NCBI RefSeq assembly: GCF_019976975.1
Contig: NZ_AP024630.1
Span: 5,146,001 to 5,210,000, forward strand
Direction: 5' to 3'
DNA: 64,000 nt
Source of the DNA: Arthrobacter sp. NtRootA1
Lineage (GTDB): Bacteria > Actinomycetota > Actinomycetes > Actinomycetales > Micrococcaceae
Part shown: positions 1 to 8,761 of the stretch, piece after piece
How positions within the stretch are numbered: the first letter of the stretch is position 1
Layout of the letters: each line of letters opens with the position of its first letter
Notes under the pieces: generated by a model
The model's database searches: none
The model's input: the letters and a program-made list of their open reading frames with translations, nothing else
What the model was told of the DNA's origin: nothing
Translations under genes and position numbers: made by a program

Positions 1-74
1 CTCGCATCGGGACGCCTACCGTGAAAAAACGAGCGAGGCCCCCTCTCCTAACACCTCCACTGAAGGGACCCATC

Positions 75-749
75 ATGGCTACTACCGACTCCCGCCCGAA
101 GTACATCTCCTTTGACATCTACGGCACACTGATCAACTGGGATACTGACTCCACTACCCGGCGCTTGCTCGCGGGCCGTTTGCCAGAAGAGCAGTGGCCC
201 GCGTTCAAGAAGGTGTTCCGCGGATACCGCTTCGACGAGGTCCTGGGTGAGTACAAGCCGTACGAGCAAATCCTGCAGAATTCCTTTGACCGGGTATGCA
301 AGTTCTTTGGCATTGGGCCAACCCCTGGCGCAGGGGCAGAGTTTGCTGACGCTGTACGCGGCTTTGGTGCCCACGACGACGTGCCGGCGCCGCTGAAGCT
401 CATGGGCGACAACTACAAGCTGGTTGCTCTGTCCAACGCAGACGACAGTTTCCTGGAGATCAGCATCCCCAAACTCGGCGCGGACTTCCACGCCGTGCTG
501 ACCGCCGAACAGGCGCAGGCCTACAAGCCCCGCTACCAAGCCTTCGAGTACATGCTCGACACCCTGAACGCCAAGCCGGAAGACTTCCTGCACATCGCCT
601 CGCACACCCGGTACGACATGCACCCGATGCACGACATGGGCTTCCGTAACCTCTGGGTTCTGGACCGCGGCTACGACCCCATCACCGGCGGCTACGACTA
701 CAACAGCGTTAAGTCGCTGGACGAGATCAACAAGCACCTCGGTCTCTAA
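75..749 (+). CDS. HAD-superfamily hydrolase, 2-haloacid dehalogenase-like (type II)
   Basis: A 224-aa HAD protein. The N-terminal FDIYGTL motif carries the nucleophile Asp14, and Tyr16 replaces the second Asp of phosphatases, which is the pattern of type II haloacid dehalogenases. Conserved downstream blocks are SNADD (motif II), YKPRYQAFEYM with the motif III Lys, and HPMHDMG. The ATG at 75 follows GAAGGGACC; an in-frame GTG at 21 would add 18 unlikely residues. It lies 35 nt before the kinase gene and is related over its whole length to the HAD protein at 5581-6270. The substrate cannot be read from sequence; a phosphatase or C-O hydrolase acting in the neighbouring pathway is as likely as a true dehalogenase. 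Confidence 0.85.
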   Translation: MATTDSRPKYISFDIYGTLINWDTDSTTRRLLAGRLPEEQWPAFKKVFRGYRFDEVLGEYKPYEQILQNSFDRVCKFFGIGPTPGAGAEFADAVRGFGAHDDVPAPLKLMGDNYKLVALSNADDSFLEISIPKLGADFHAVLTAEQAQAYKPRYQAFEYMLDTLNAKPEDFLHIASHTRYDMHPMHDMGFRNLWVLDRGYDPITGGYDYNSVKSLDEINKHLGL

Positions 750-784
750 ATCGGTTGCTGGCTCTCCGTCGATGAAAGGCTGAA

Positions 785-1834
785 ATGAGCGATTCTGCTT
801 TTATCCAAGCAGTGGCATCAGAGAGTGGACTCCTGGCGGAGCATCCGCAGCTCGCTGACCCCGCCGTTTTGGAGCTGCTTGAACAGTTCTACGGCCTAAA
901 GGGAATGCTGGTCAGGATTCCCACCGAGAAGGACGAGACTTTCCGGCTCCGGGATGGGGACGAAACGTATCTGGTGAAGATTTCAGCCCCGGATGAGGAT
1001 CCAGTGATCGTCCACCTTCAAACGGCTTGCATGGAGCATTTGGAACGGACTGCCCCTGATCTTCCAGTCCAGCGTCTTGTCAGGAGTCTTGGCGGAGAGC
1101 CGCAAGTCCTCATTCCGGCCCCTGCGGGAGCCTTTGATCGGGTACTGCGGGTGATGCGGTTCCTGCCTGGCGACTTGCTGGCCAATCAAGACGCGTCGGC
1201 CGGCCAGCTTCGATTGGTGGGCTCAAGCCTGGCCCGCCTGGGGATTGCTTTGCAGGATTTCGATCATCCTCGCGCCAACCGTTTGCTCCTCTGGGACCTT
1301 AAGCACTTCCACCGGATGCGGCCCTTGCTTGACTACGTGGAGGACCAGGAAAAACGATCCCTCGCGGAGGACATTTTCGATCAGTTCGACGAAAAAGTCG
1401 TTCCGCTCCTCGGCACCCTGACCTCCCAGGTTGTCCACGGGGATTTCAGTCCGTTCAATGTCCTGGTCAACCCCAGCAGGCCCGATTACGTGACCGGGAT
1501 TATCGACTTCGGGGACGTCGTGCGAACCCCCGTAATCTTCGACATCAGCGTCACCATGGCCAACCTGCTGGGGGCCGACCCGGCCAGCCCCTGGGAGCAC
1601 GCACTCCACGTCATGAACGGTTATCGAAGCATCCACCCCTTGCCGGGGCAGGAGTTGGAGGCCCTGATCGTCTCTGCCCAGGCTCGCCTGCTGCTGCGGG
1701 CCCTGATAACCCAGTGGCGCGCAAGCCAGCTGCCGCAAAGGCGCGACTATCTCCTCTCCCACTCAAAACCCGATTGGGACCGGCTCGCCTCCACCGCCGC
1801 GGCGCCGGCACCAGAACTTTCTTTCACACCATGA
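785..1834 (+). CDS. APH-fold small-molecule kinase (hydroxylysine/amino-alcohol kinase-like)
   Basis: A 349-aa protein of the aminoglycoside/choline kinase fold. The catalytic loop VVHGDFSPFNVLV (about residues 216-228, Asp220 as base, Asn225 for metal) and the metal-binding DFGD (241-244) are intact. It sits 28 nt upstream of a class III aminotransferase-fold gene. In animals the kinase AGPHD1 and the lyase AGXT2L2 of this combination phosphorylate 5-hydroxylysine and then eliminate phosphate and ammonia; bacteria often fuse or pair the two domains. By inference this enzyme phosphorylates the hydroxyl of an amino alcohol or hydroxy-amino acid. A homoserine kinase-type role cannot be excluded. 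Confidence 0.8.
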   Translation: MSDSAFIQAVASESGLLAEHPQLADPAVLELLEQFYGLKGMLVRIPTEKDETFRLRDGDETYLVKISAPDEDPVIVHLQTACMEHLERTAPDLPVQRLVRSLGGEPQVLIPAPAGAFDRVLRVMRFLPGDLLANQDASAGQLRLVGSSLARLGIALQDFDHPRANRLLLWDLKHFHRMRPLLDYVEDQEKRSLAEDIFDQFDEKVVPLLGTLTSQVVHGDFSPFNVLVNPSRPDYVTGIIDFGDVVRTPVIFDISVTMANLLGADPASPWEHALHVMNGYRSIHPLPGQELEALIVSAQARLLLRALITQWRASQLPQRRDYLLSHSKPDWDRLASTAAAPAPELSFTP

Positions 1835-1862
1835 ACCCACCGCCGAGCCCCCAGGAGAAACC

Positions 1863-3224
1863 ATGGACCTCTCTTCCCAAATAATCCGCAAACCGTCCAA
1901 GGCCATGGTTAACGGCTTCGATCCCAGCCGCTTGGACGAGCTCCCGGACCAGATGCAAAAGAGCATTCGACGCCGGGACAAGAGCCTGGGGCCCAGTTAC
2001 AGGCTCTTTTACGACGAGCCGCTGGAAATCGTTCGCGGCAAGGGCGTCACGTTGTTTGACCGGGACGGCAATGAATATCTCGACGTCTACAACAACGTTC
2101 CCTCTGTCGGTCACGGCCACCCGCGTGTCATTGAAGCTGTACACCAGCAGATGCAGACGCTGAACACGAACACCCGCTACGTCCAGGAGTCCATCCTGGA
2201 TTACTCGGAGCAGCTCCTTTCAACGTTCCCCGCCGAACTCGGCCATGTCATGTTCACGTGCACCGGTTCAGAAGCCAATGACCTCGCGATGCGCGTCGCA
2301 AAATATGTGACCGGACAGCAGGGCATCATCGTCACGGCCGGCGCGTACCACGGCCTTACTGCCGAGGTCTCGTCGTTCTCACCTTCCTTGGGCAAGGGTG
2401 TGCCCCTGGGTGCGAACGTGCGGGTTATCGACGCCCCTGACGCCCTGCGCTATTCATCAGATCAAGCCCCGCTGCAGGATCACCTGCGGGCCCAGGTGCG
2501 GGCAGCCATCGCTGACCTGCACCGGCACGGTATCGGAGTGGCTGCTTTCATCGCCGACAGCATCTTCTCCTCCGACGGTGTCTTCGCTGGCCCGTCAGGC
2601 TTCCTCCGCCCCATCATCGAAGAGATCCATGCCGAGGGTGGCCTGTACATCGCAGACGAAGTACAGCCGGGATTCGGCCGGACGGGTGAGGAATGGTGGG
2701 GCTTCCAGCGCCACGGAATCGTCCCCGACATCGTGACCATCGGCAAACCCATGGGTAACGGCATTCCCGTAGCGGCAGCAATCTTCAAGCCCGAATTGCT
2801 GCAGGAGTTCGGGAAGAACATCCGCTACTTCAACACCTTCGGCGGAAATTCAGTAGCCATAGCGGCAGCCCAGGCCGTTCTGGACGTCATCCGGGAGGAA
2901 TCACTCATAGAGAACGCTTTGAAAGTTGGCGGAAAGATCCTCACCGGCCTGAAGGACCTCACCCGGAATCTCGACCAGGTGGCAGAAGTACGCGGTAGCG
3001 GCTTGTTCATCGGCGTCGACCTCGTGACCGATCGGTCCACCCTCACTCCAAACGGGGACGCCGCCGCCAGCATAGTCAATGCCCTCCGGCAGGACCGGAT
3101 CCTGATCTCGGCTTGCGGCGCGCAGGGCAACGTCCTGAAAATCCGTCCGCCAATGCCCTTTTCCAGTGACGACGCCGATCGCCTGCTTGAAGGAATGGGC
3201 CGTGCCCTCAAGGCACTGCGCTAA
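1863..3224 (+). CDS. Class III PLP enzyme, phospho-lyase/aminotransferase (AGXT2L-like)
   Basis: A 453-aa fold-type I PLP enzyme. Seen are the GSEAND phosphate-binding turn (about 135-140), ADEVQPGFGRTG with the PLP-contacting Asp265, and IGKPMGNG with the Schiff-base Lys295. The EVQ...FGR...PDI..IGKP.GNG string is characteristic of the AGXT2L subgroup (ethanolamine-phosphate and phosphohydroxylysine phospho-lyases) as well as AGXT2-type transaminases. The start is preceded by CAGGAGAAACC. Together with the upstream kinase it suggests phosphorylation followed by elimination to an aldehyde or semialdehyde plus ammonia and phosphate. Transamination remains possible. Confidence 0.85.
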   Translation: MDLSSQIIRKPSKAMVNGFDPSRLDELPDQMQKSIRRRDKSLGPSYRLFYDEPLEIVRGKGVTLFDRDGNEYLDVYNNVPSVGHGHPRVIEAVHQQMQTLNTNTRYVQESILDYSEQLLSTFPAELGHVMFTCTGSEANDLAMRVAKYVTGQQGIIVTAGAYHGLTAEVSSFSPSLGKGVPLGANVRVIDAPDALRYSSDQAPLQDHLRAQVRAAIADLHRHGIGVAAFIADSIFSSDGVFAGPSGFLRPIIEEIHAEGGLYIADEVQPGFGRTGEEWWGFQRHGIVPDIVTIGKPMGNGIPVAAAIFKPELLQEFGKNIRYFNTFGGNSVAIAAAQAVLDVIREESLIENALKVGGKILTGLKDLTRNLDQVAEVRGSGLFIGVDLVTDRSTLTPNGDAAASIVNALRQDRILISACGAQGNVLKIRPPMPFSSDDADRLLEGMGRALKALR

Positions 3225-3340
3225 GGCGCAACAACAAACAGGCCGGCCTGGCGCCGGCACCAAATGCTTGGGGATTGTGCCTTCCACTGTGAAAGCACTC
3301 TGTGTATTACACCAGCCGAAATCACTTGAAGGGTTGCACC

Positions 3341-4267
3341 ATGAAGACGACACACAAGATCCAAACAGCCGCTGCGGGGCTCGCTGTACTGTTGGCCCTG
3401 ACTGCATGCGGTGGTGCCGCAACAGGGACTGAAGCGACGGAGATTCCGAAGACACAGAACACCCGTGACATCTCAGAGGGTGTCCAACCGGACGCCGCGG
3501 CGGTGGCGTTGCTGCCGAAAGCCGCCAAGGACAAGGGCGAGCTGACGGTCGCGATGGACCTCAGCTCCCCGCCGATGACGTTCCTCGCCGAGGACAACAC
3601 AACCCCCATTGGCGTAAACCCGGACCTTGCCCGTTTGGTAGCAAAGAAGCTGGGCCTGAAGCTGAAGTTCGAGAACACGGCGTTCGACACAATCATTCCC
3701 GGCATCGACGGCGGCCGCTACGACTTCACCGCCACCACCATGTCCGCTACAGCCGAGCGGCTAAAGGTGTTGGACATGATCAACTACCTCAAGGGAGGCT
3801 CGGCCGTAGCCGTAGCGAATGGCAACCCGCTCAACCTGACCAATGACACGCTCTGCGGCAAGAACGTTGGTGTGACAAAGGGCTCAACACAGCAACTGAA
3901 GCACCTGCCCAATGTCTCGGAGTGGACCTGCACTTCCCAGGGCAAGCCGGCCATCAACGCCATCACCCTGCCCAACGTCCAGGAAGCCCTGACACAACTG
4001 GACTCCAAGCGGATCGACGCTGTCTTTTACGATGCCAGTGCCCTGGCCTGGGCCAACGACCAACAGCCCAACCACTTCACCACCTTGCAGCCGCGCATGG
4101 ATACCCGCACTGACACCAATGTCGCCATGGGCCTGAAGAAGGGGTCACCCCTGACCCCGGCACTCCAGAAAGCAATCCAGTCGGTTCTGGAATCCCCGGA
4201 ATACAAGAAGTCCCTGGACTACTGGGGCCTGGGAGAATCAGCTATTACTGAGGCCAAGATCCGCTAG
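3341..4267 (+). CDS. ABC transporter substrate-binding lipoprotein, family 3 (polar amino acid type), copy 1
   Basis: A 308-aa family 3 solute-binding protein. The N-terminus has Lys4/Lys6, a hydrophobic stretch and a lipobox LTAC with Cys23 for lipidation. The mature part carries the GELTVAMD first strand, a GVNPDLARLVAKKLG helix and DFTATTMSAT, typical of amino-acid or amine binding proteins. It ends the kinase-lyase run and is strongly similar to the protein at 10215-11126. No permease or ATPase gene follows, so the partner components lie elsewhere, possibly left of the window. The ligand is presumably the compound degraded by the surrounding enzymes. Confidence 0.88.
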   Translation: MKTTHKIQTAAAGLAVLLALTACGGAATGTEATEIPKTQNTRDISEGVQPDAAAVALLPKAAKDKGELTVAMDLSSPPMTFLAEDNTTPIGVNPDLARLVAKKLGLKLKFENTAFDTIIPGIDGGRYDFTATTMSATAERLKVLDMINYLKGGSAVAVANGNPLNLTNDTLCGKNVGVTKGSTQQLKHLPNVSEWTCTSQGKPAINAITLPNVQEALTQLDSKRIDAVFYDASALAWANDQQPNHFTTLQPRMDTRTDTNVAMGLKKGSPLTPALQKAIQSVLESPEYKKSLDYWGLGESAITEAKIR

Positions 4268-4320
4268 AACCCGCCCGGTCACGTCCTGGCCTCGCTCTGA
4301 TACCTCATTAAGGTTGTGCT

Positions 4321-5412
4321 ATGCGTACCAACCCCACCGCACGCGACTACACCAAGGCTTCGGTTCTTGATGCTCTCCTTTCAGAGGCACCCTTGACCCG
4401 TACCAGGCTCATCGAATTGACGCGATTGAGCCAGGCCACGGTATCCCGGAAGGTGGATGAGCTTCGTTACGACGGTTTCGTCGTCGAACAGGGAGTCAAT
4501 GCGGTCGCACGCCGCGGCCGGCCCTCCACCTATCTGGATGTGCCCGGTACGGCGGGGCATGTTGTGGGCATCTCGTTCGGGGCGCGGACCACATGCGTCC
4601 TGGTGACGGACCTGCGGGGCCGCGAGGTCAGGCACGTGATTGTTCCCAGCCGGGAGGGCGGCGATATGGAAGCCACTTCCGAGTGGCTGCTGGACTTGGT
4701 AGTGGACACCAGCAGGTCCGCCGAGGGGCCACTTCGCCAAATCGTCGCCGCCCTCCCTGGACGCGTCCGGACGGAAACGGCCCTTCTTCAAAAGACGATC
4801 GAAGATCGATTGAATGCTCCCCTGCTGCTGGAGAGCGATGCCAGTGCGTCGCTCCGGGGGATTCTGGAGGAAGACGCGACCATAGGAAATGCTGTTCTCT
4901 TCATGCTGAGTACGGAGCTGAGCTTCGCCAGTTGCACGGATCATGAAATCGCAAAGGGCCGAACTTCGGCTTTTGGCCACCTTGGTGAGGTTCTGTTCTC
5001 CGGTGTTGGCAACGAGACACTCGAGGGACTGTTAAGCACCAAGGGATTCGTCCAATTCGCCAGGGGACGGGGACTGGACCTGGACGACATCCAGGCGCTC
5101 TGGTCCCAACCGAAGGATGCGGCGTCCCGCGCGGAAGTGATGGAGGCATTTACGACGGCGGTGGTCGCCGCCGTCGGCGCCGTTGCCGTGACGCTTGACC
5201 CCGAGTCTGTATATTTCGTGGGCCGCCTGAGTCCGCTCGTGGACGAAGTCCTTCCCGAGGCACGCAGGCGGCTGGCACAAAGCCTTCCGGTAGTCCCCGG
5301 GATCACCGTGGTGCCGCAAGTCGTCGGACTCTCGGTGGCCCAAGGGGCGGCATATGCAGGACTGGCGTTGGTCCAGTCCCGGCTGCGGGACTCCATGCTT
5401 GAGGCCCAGTAG
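4321..5412 (+). CDS. ROK-family transcriptional regulator, degenerate (NagC/XylR type)
   Basis: A 363-aa protein with an N-terminal winged helix (about 15-60; LTRLSQATVSRKVDEL recognition helix, then RRGRPS) and a sugar-kinase-like ROK domain beginning at GHVVGISFGARTT. The usual ROK zinc motif (CxCGxxGCxE) is absent: where it should follow FGHLGEVLF there are no cysteines, and the kinase DxGxT loop is altered. It is therefore probably a pure ligand-sensing regulator. It sits between the first operon and the operator-bearing promoter of the second, and may control either. Its effector may not be a sugar. Confidence 0.8.
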   Translation: MRTNPTARDYTKASVLDALLSEAPLTRTRLIELTRLSQATVSRKVDELRYDGFVVEQGVNAVARRGRPSTYLDVPGTAGHVVGISFGARTTCVLVTDLRGREVRHVIVPSREGGDMEATSEWLLDLVVDTSRSAEGPLRQIVAALPGRVRTETALLQKTIEDRLNAPLLLESDASASLRGILEEDATIGNAVLFMLSTELSFASCTDHEIAKGRTSAFGHLGEVLFSGVGNETLEGLLSTKGFVQFARGRGLDLDDIQALWSQPKDAASRAEVMEAFTTAVVAAVGAVAVTLDPESVYFVGRLSPLVDEVLPEARRRLAQSLPVVPGITVVPQVVGLSVAQGAAYAGLALVQSRLRDSMLEAQ

Positions 5413-5473
5413 CAACCATGTAATGAACCCGGGCTGTCCTGGATAGTTTTTTGCTTCGGGGCAACAAAAACCG

Positions 5474-5503
5474 TTGACAATCTACAACCGAGACCAGTAT
5501 TGT
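5474..5503 (+). promoter_or_regulatory. Candidate sigma-70-type promoter of the HAD2-RidA-aldolase operon
   Basis: TTGACA at 5474-5479 is followed after 18 bases by TATTGT at 5498-5503, about 78 nt upstream of the ATG at 5581. The -35 hexamer is a perfect consensus. Copies of the TCGACAATCGAC motif overlap both hexamers, as expected for a repressor-controlled promoter. Confidence 0.55.
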
Positions 5504-5555
5504 CGACAATCGACGGCACTTCACAAGGCGCTCTCGTCGACAATCGACGAGAGCA
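5474..5555. promoter_or_regulatory. Triple operator array, probable target of the GntR regulator
   Basis: Three copies of a 14-bp motif lie in tandem: TTGACAATCTACAA (5474-5487), TCGACAATCGACGG (5503-5516) and TCGACAATCGACGA (5538-5551). The second sits in the perfect palindrome ATTGTCGACAAT. The third sits in a perfect inverted repeat with 11-bp arms and a 3-base centre (5531-5555). The same motif, TCGACAATCGACAA, occurs at 12380-12393 directly before the GntR/FCD regulator gene. Sharing between the regulator's own promoter and this promoter is the main evidence for assigning it. Confidence 0.6.
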
Positions 5556-5580
5556 ATCAAAATCAAAACTGGAGGAAAAA

Positions 5581-6270
5581 ATGGCATTCGACATCAAGCC
5601 GAAGTTCGCAACATTCGACATGAACGGAACACTCATCAAGTTCGCTATCGCCGACGCGACCCGTGCGGTCCTGGGCGAACGCCTGCCGGCGGAGCTCGCC
5701 GATGAATACCTGCAGGCCACCAAGGCATACCGGATCGATGAGTGCATGGGCGATTACAAGCCCTTCCACCAAATCATCGCCAACTCCATGGAACGCGCCT
5801 CACGCAGGCTCGGCCTTGAGTACCGCGAGGCCGACGCAAGGGCGGTTTACGAAATTGTCCCCACGTGGGGCCCCTACCCAGGTGTGACCGAGGCCCTGAA
5901 CCGCCTCGCCGAGGCAGTCCCCCTGGTCATCATTACCAACAGCGACACGGTGCACGCTGAGCGACTTTCGGAAAACCTCCAAGCTCCGTTTGCAACCGTC
6001 ATCAGCGCCGAGCAGATGGGCATGTACAAGCCCCGGCTCGGAGCCTTTGAGTACATGTTCGACAAACTTGGCGTCACGCCCGACGAGGTTGTCCACGTCT
6101 CTGCGAGCCCGATGTACGACCACCGGTCCGCAGCCACCATGGGCATCAAGAACAAGGTGTATGTGGACCGTGGCTTCGAGCATGACGAGCACTGGCTCGG
6201 CTACGAGCGGATCACCGACATCGCCGAGCTCCCCGTACTCTTCGGCCTGCCCCGTCCCGCTGCTTCCTAA
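5581..6270 (+). CDS. HAD-superfamily hydrolase, 2-haloacid dehalogenase-like, second copy
   Basis: A 229-aa HAD protein with nucleophile motif FDMNGTL (Asp13; Asn at the +2 position instead of Tyr or Asp), motif II ITNSDT, motif III Lys in MYKPRLGAFEYM and a C-terminal ASPMYDHRSAATMG block. It is alignable end to end with the HAD protein at 75-749 (shared YKPF.QI..NS, FEYM and VDRG). The start at 5581 has an excellent GGAGGAAAAA ribosome site. It is the first gene after the operator-covered promoter. The substrate is unknown; DxN in place of DxY argues that the two copies are not functionally identical. Confidence 0.83.
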   Translation: MAFDIKPKFATFDMNGTLIKFAIADATRAVLGERLPAELADEYLQATKAYRIDECMGDYKPFHQIIANSMERASRRLGLEYREADARAVYEIVPTWGPYPGVTEALNRLAEAVPLVIITNSDTVHAERLSENLQAPFATVISAEQMGMYKPRLGAFEYMFDKLGVTPDEVVHVSASPMYDHRSAATMGIKNKVYVDRGFEHDEHWLGYERITDIAELPVLFGLPRPAAS

Positions 6271-6287
6271 GAAAGACCCGATTACAG

Positions 6288-6758
6288 ATGAGCGTCACTA
6301 TGGCGGGCTCGGCTTTGGATCGGCTCCGGGCCCTTGGCCTGGAGCTTCCAACCCTCGCTGACAGCCCTTATTACGTGGACCACCGCGAGGTGGGTTCCAG
6401 TATCCACATCGCCGGCCAACTACCTTACAAGGACGGTGTGCTGCTGGGCCAAGGCATCGTGGGGCGGGACGTGGGGCTGGAGACAGCGCGGGAGCTGGCC
6501 CGCCATGCCGCGCTCAACTGCCTCGCCGCGGCTGTGCAGGCGGTGGGAGACCTGGACCGGGTCCGGATCGTGCAGATGCTGGTGTTCGTGGCCAGTACAC
6601 CGGATTTCGGTCTGCAATCTCGGGTCGCCAACGCGGCCAGCGAATTGCTCATCGAGGTGTTGGGGGAGAACGGACGGCACGCCCGCACCGCAATCGGCGT
6701 CGCCGGGCTGCCGGCCAACACTCCTGTAGAGATCCAGATGATCTGCACAGCCGCTTAG
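6288..6758 (+). CDS. RidA/YjgF-family protein (UK114-like subfamily)
   Basis: A 156-aa RidA-fold protein. The N-terminal half contains IHIAGQLPYKDGVLLGQG and the C-terminal half GENGRHARTAIGVAGLPANTPVEIQMI, the region holding the conserved Arg of the imine-binding pocket. RidA proteins hydrolyse reactive enamine/imine intermediates released by PLP enzymes or amine oxidases. The following gene encodes a PLP enzyme and two flavin amine oxidases lie downstream, so an imine-clearing role in this pathway fits. It begins 17 nt after the HAD gene. Confidence 0.85.
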   Translation: MSVTMAGSALDRLRALGLELPTLADSPYYVDHREVGSSIHIAGQLPYKDGVLLGQGIVGRDVGLETARELARHAALNCLAAAVQAVGDLDRVRIVQMLVFVASTPDFGLQSRVANAASELLIEVLGENGRHARTAIGVAGLPANTPVEIQMICTAA

Positions 6759-6798
6759 CCGCGGACATGTTGGCGGCAAAATTCATGAGGAGAACAGC

Positions 6799-7905
6799 GT
6801 GAACCGTATCCAAGGAGCACTCAACGCTCTGGTCGAGCGGGTCGACACCCCGGCGCCGATCGTGCTGGCAGACGTTATGCAGGACAACATCGATCGCATG
6901 CAGGGCTTCGCCGACCGCCAGGGACTCAATGTCAGACCGCATGTAAAAACGCACAAATGCGTCGAAATCGGCCGTCGACAGGTCAAGGCCGGAGCTGTGG
7001 GAATCACGGCCGGCAATGTTGGTGAGGCCGAAGTCTTCGCCGCAGCGGGCTTCGACGATATCTTCATCGCCTACCCAATCTGGCCTTCGGGGACGAAAGG
7101 CCTGCGCATCCGCAAACTTGCCGTAACCACCCGGCTACGAGTCGGCGTCGACAATTTCGCGGCGATCGATGCCCTCGCTGATGCGATGGGATCTGAGGCC
7201 GAACGGCTGCAGGTTGTCATCGAGGTGGACTGCGGTGCGCGGCGTTCCGGCGCACCACCCGAGTTCGCCGGCGAACTCGCCGCGGCCGCCCGCCGGCGGG
7301 GGCTGGTGCCGGTGGGTGTCTTCACCTATCCAGGTCATGGAAGTGCCAGCCCGGACTCCCGCCAGCGAGCCGCGATGGACCAGGAAGCCGCCCTCACCAC
7401 AGCGGTGCGGAGCTTCAGCGCGGCGGGCATCAGCGCAGACGTCGTCAGCGCGGGCTCAACACCCACCGTTGAGTACTCCACGAGCAACGTGATCACCGAA
7501 ATCAGGCCAGGCGAATACGTGTTCAATGACTTGAACAACGCGCGGCTCGGGGCATGCACGGAAGATCAGATTGCCCTGTTCGTCGCCGGCACGGTGGTCA
7601 GCGACTGGGTTCCCGATCAGGTCATTCTCGATGTGGGCACCAAAGCTCTCAGCCGGGAGGGCAACCCGCAGATCGGCTATGGCGCCGTCCCCGGCACGTC
7701 GGCGGTTCTGTCCAAGCTCAACGAATACCACGGGTTCCTTCCCCTCCCGGCCGGCGATTTCCAGCCGGGCGTTGGCACGGTGCTCCCGATCGTGCCGAAT
7801 CACGTCTGCCCGGTGGTGGTCAATTTCGAGGAGTACATCGTCACTGACAGCACGGGAACATCGCTGGAACGGTGGCGGGTGGATGCCCGCGGATTCCTCA
7901 GCTGA
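6799..7905 (+). CDS. D-threonine aldolase / D-serine dehydratase-like PLP enzyme (fold type III)
   Basis: A 368-aa alanine-racemase-fold protein. RPHVKTHK (about 46-53, Lys50 as Schiff-base Lys) and the C-terminal metal pair H335-x-C337 in NHVCP are diagnostic of the D-threonine aldolase/DSD1 family, which needs a divalent metal. Family members cleave D-beta-hydroxy amino acids to glycine plus an aldehyde, or deaminate D-serine. It is preceded by GAGGAGAAC and lies between RidA and an SDR, so its product aldehyde or alcohol may be processed by the neighbours. The substrate is not determined. Confidence 0.83.
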   Translation: MNRIQGALNALVERVDTPAPIVLADVMQDNIDRMQGFADRQGLNVRPHVKTHKCVEIGRRQVKAGAVGITAGNVGEAEVFAAAGFDDIFIAYPIWPSGTKGLRIRKLAVTTRLRVGVDNFAAIDALADAMGSEAERLQVVIEVDCGARRSGAPPEFAGELAAAARRRGLVPVGVFTYPGHGSASPDSRQRAAMDQEAALTTAVRSFSAAGISADVVSAGSTPTVEYSTSNVITEIRPGEYVFNDLNNARLGACTEDQIALFVAGTVVSDWVPDQVILDVGTKALSREGNPQIGYGAVPGTSAVLSKLNEYHGFLPLPAGDFQPGVGTVLPIVPNHVCPVVVNFEEYIVTDSTGTSLERWRVDARGFLS

Positions 7906-7974
7906 TTCGTGGGGGCCGTACCCGCCGAACCCCAGCCCGCAACCAAGCAACTTACCGTAGAAGGACTGACCACC

Positions 7975-8709
7975 ATGAGACTTGATAAGACCACTGCTGT
8001 CATAACCGGCGCCAGCAGCGGAATCGGGGAAGCAGTGAGTTCCCACTTCCGCCGCGAAGGCGCCCGGCTGCTGCTCACCGGGCGCAGGGAGCAGCTCGAT
8101 AGCGCCCAAACTGACGACGTGTACGTCCCCGGAGATCTAAATGACGAGGCATTCGTCGAAAGCCTCGCCCGTCAGGCTGCCGAAGCGTTCGGCACCGTGG
8201 ACGTCGTGGTGCTTAACCATGGCCTGCAGGTAAGCGGCCCGCTGACGGAGATGGCGTATGAAGATGCCAAAAACGTGCTCCACAGCAACCTCCTCAGCGC
8301 CTTCCTGATGATGAAGCATTTTGCACCGTTGATGCCTGCTACGGGAGGCTCGTTCGTTTTGGTCGGTTCACGGCTGGGCATGGTTGGCAAGCCCGATGAA
8401 GTCCTCTACTCCGCGGCCAAGGGCGGCCTCATCATGCTCGCCAAGGGAGCCGCAATCGAGTGGGCCTCACGCAACATCCGCGTCAACGTCGTCGCACCGG
8501 GGCTGACCGTCACCCCGGTCATAGAGGCATCGTTCCAGCGCCGGCCCGATCCCCAGGCGTACCGGGCAGAACGCGAGGGCCAGATCCCACTCCGGCGCCT
8601 GGCAACTCCCGAAGAAATTGCCGACGCCATACTTTTCATGGCGTCTCCGGAATCGTCCTACATCACAGGCGCCGTACTGCCCGTCGACGGCGGCTACACC
8701 GCTTTCTAA
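7975..8709 (+). CDS. Short-chain dehydrogenase/reductase (SDR)
   Basis: A 244-aa classical SDR: nucleotide-binding TGASSGIG near the N-terminus, NHG strand motif, catalytic Ser in VLVGSRLG, YSAAKGG with the Tyr-x3-Lys pair, and the C-terminal SSYITGAVLPVDGGYTAF. The ATG at 7975 follows GAAGGACTGACCACC; an in-frame ATG at 7909 lies just after the aldolase stop and adds residues with no family counterpart. It probably oxidises or reduces a hydroxyl/carbonyl intermediate in the pathway. Cofactor preference is not clear from sequence alone. Confidence 0.87.
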   Translation: MRLDKTTAVITGASSGIGEAVSSHFRREGARLLLTGRREQLDSAQTDDVYVPGDLNDEAFVESLARQAAEAFGTVDVVVLNHGLQVSGPLTEMAYEDAKNVLHSNLLSAFLMMKHFAPLMPATGGSFVLVGSRLGMVGKPDEVLYSAAKGGLIMLAKGAAIEWASRNIRVNVVAPGLTVTPVIEASFQRRPDPQAYRAEREGQIPLRRLATPEEIADAILFMASPESSYITGAVLPVDGGYTAF

Positions 8710-8761
8710 ACAGCACACCGCCTTCCACTGGCTCACCAACTCCCCACAAAGTAGGACAAAG

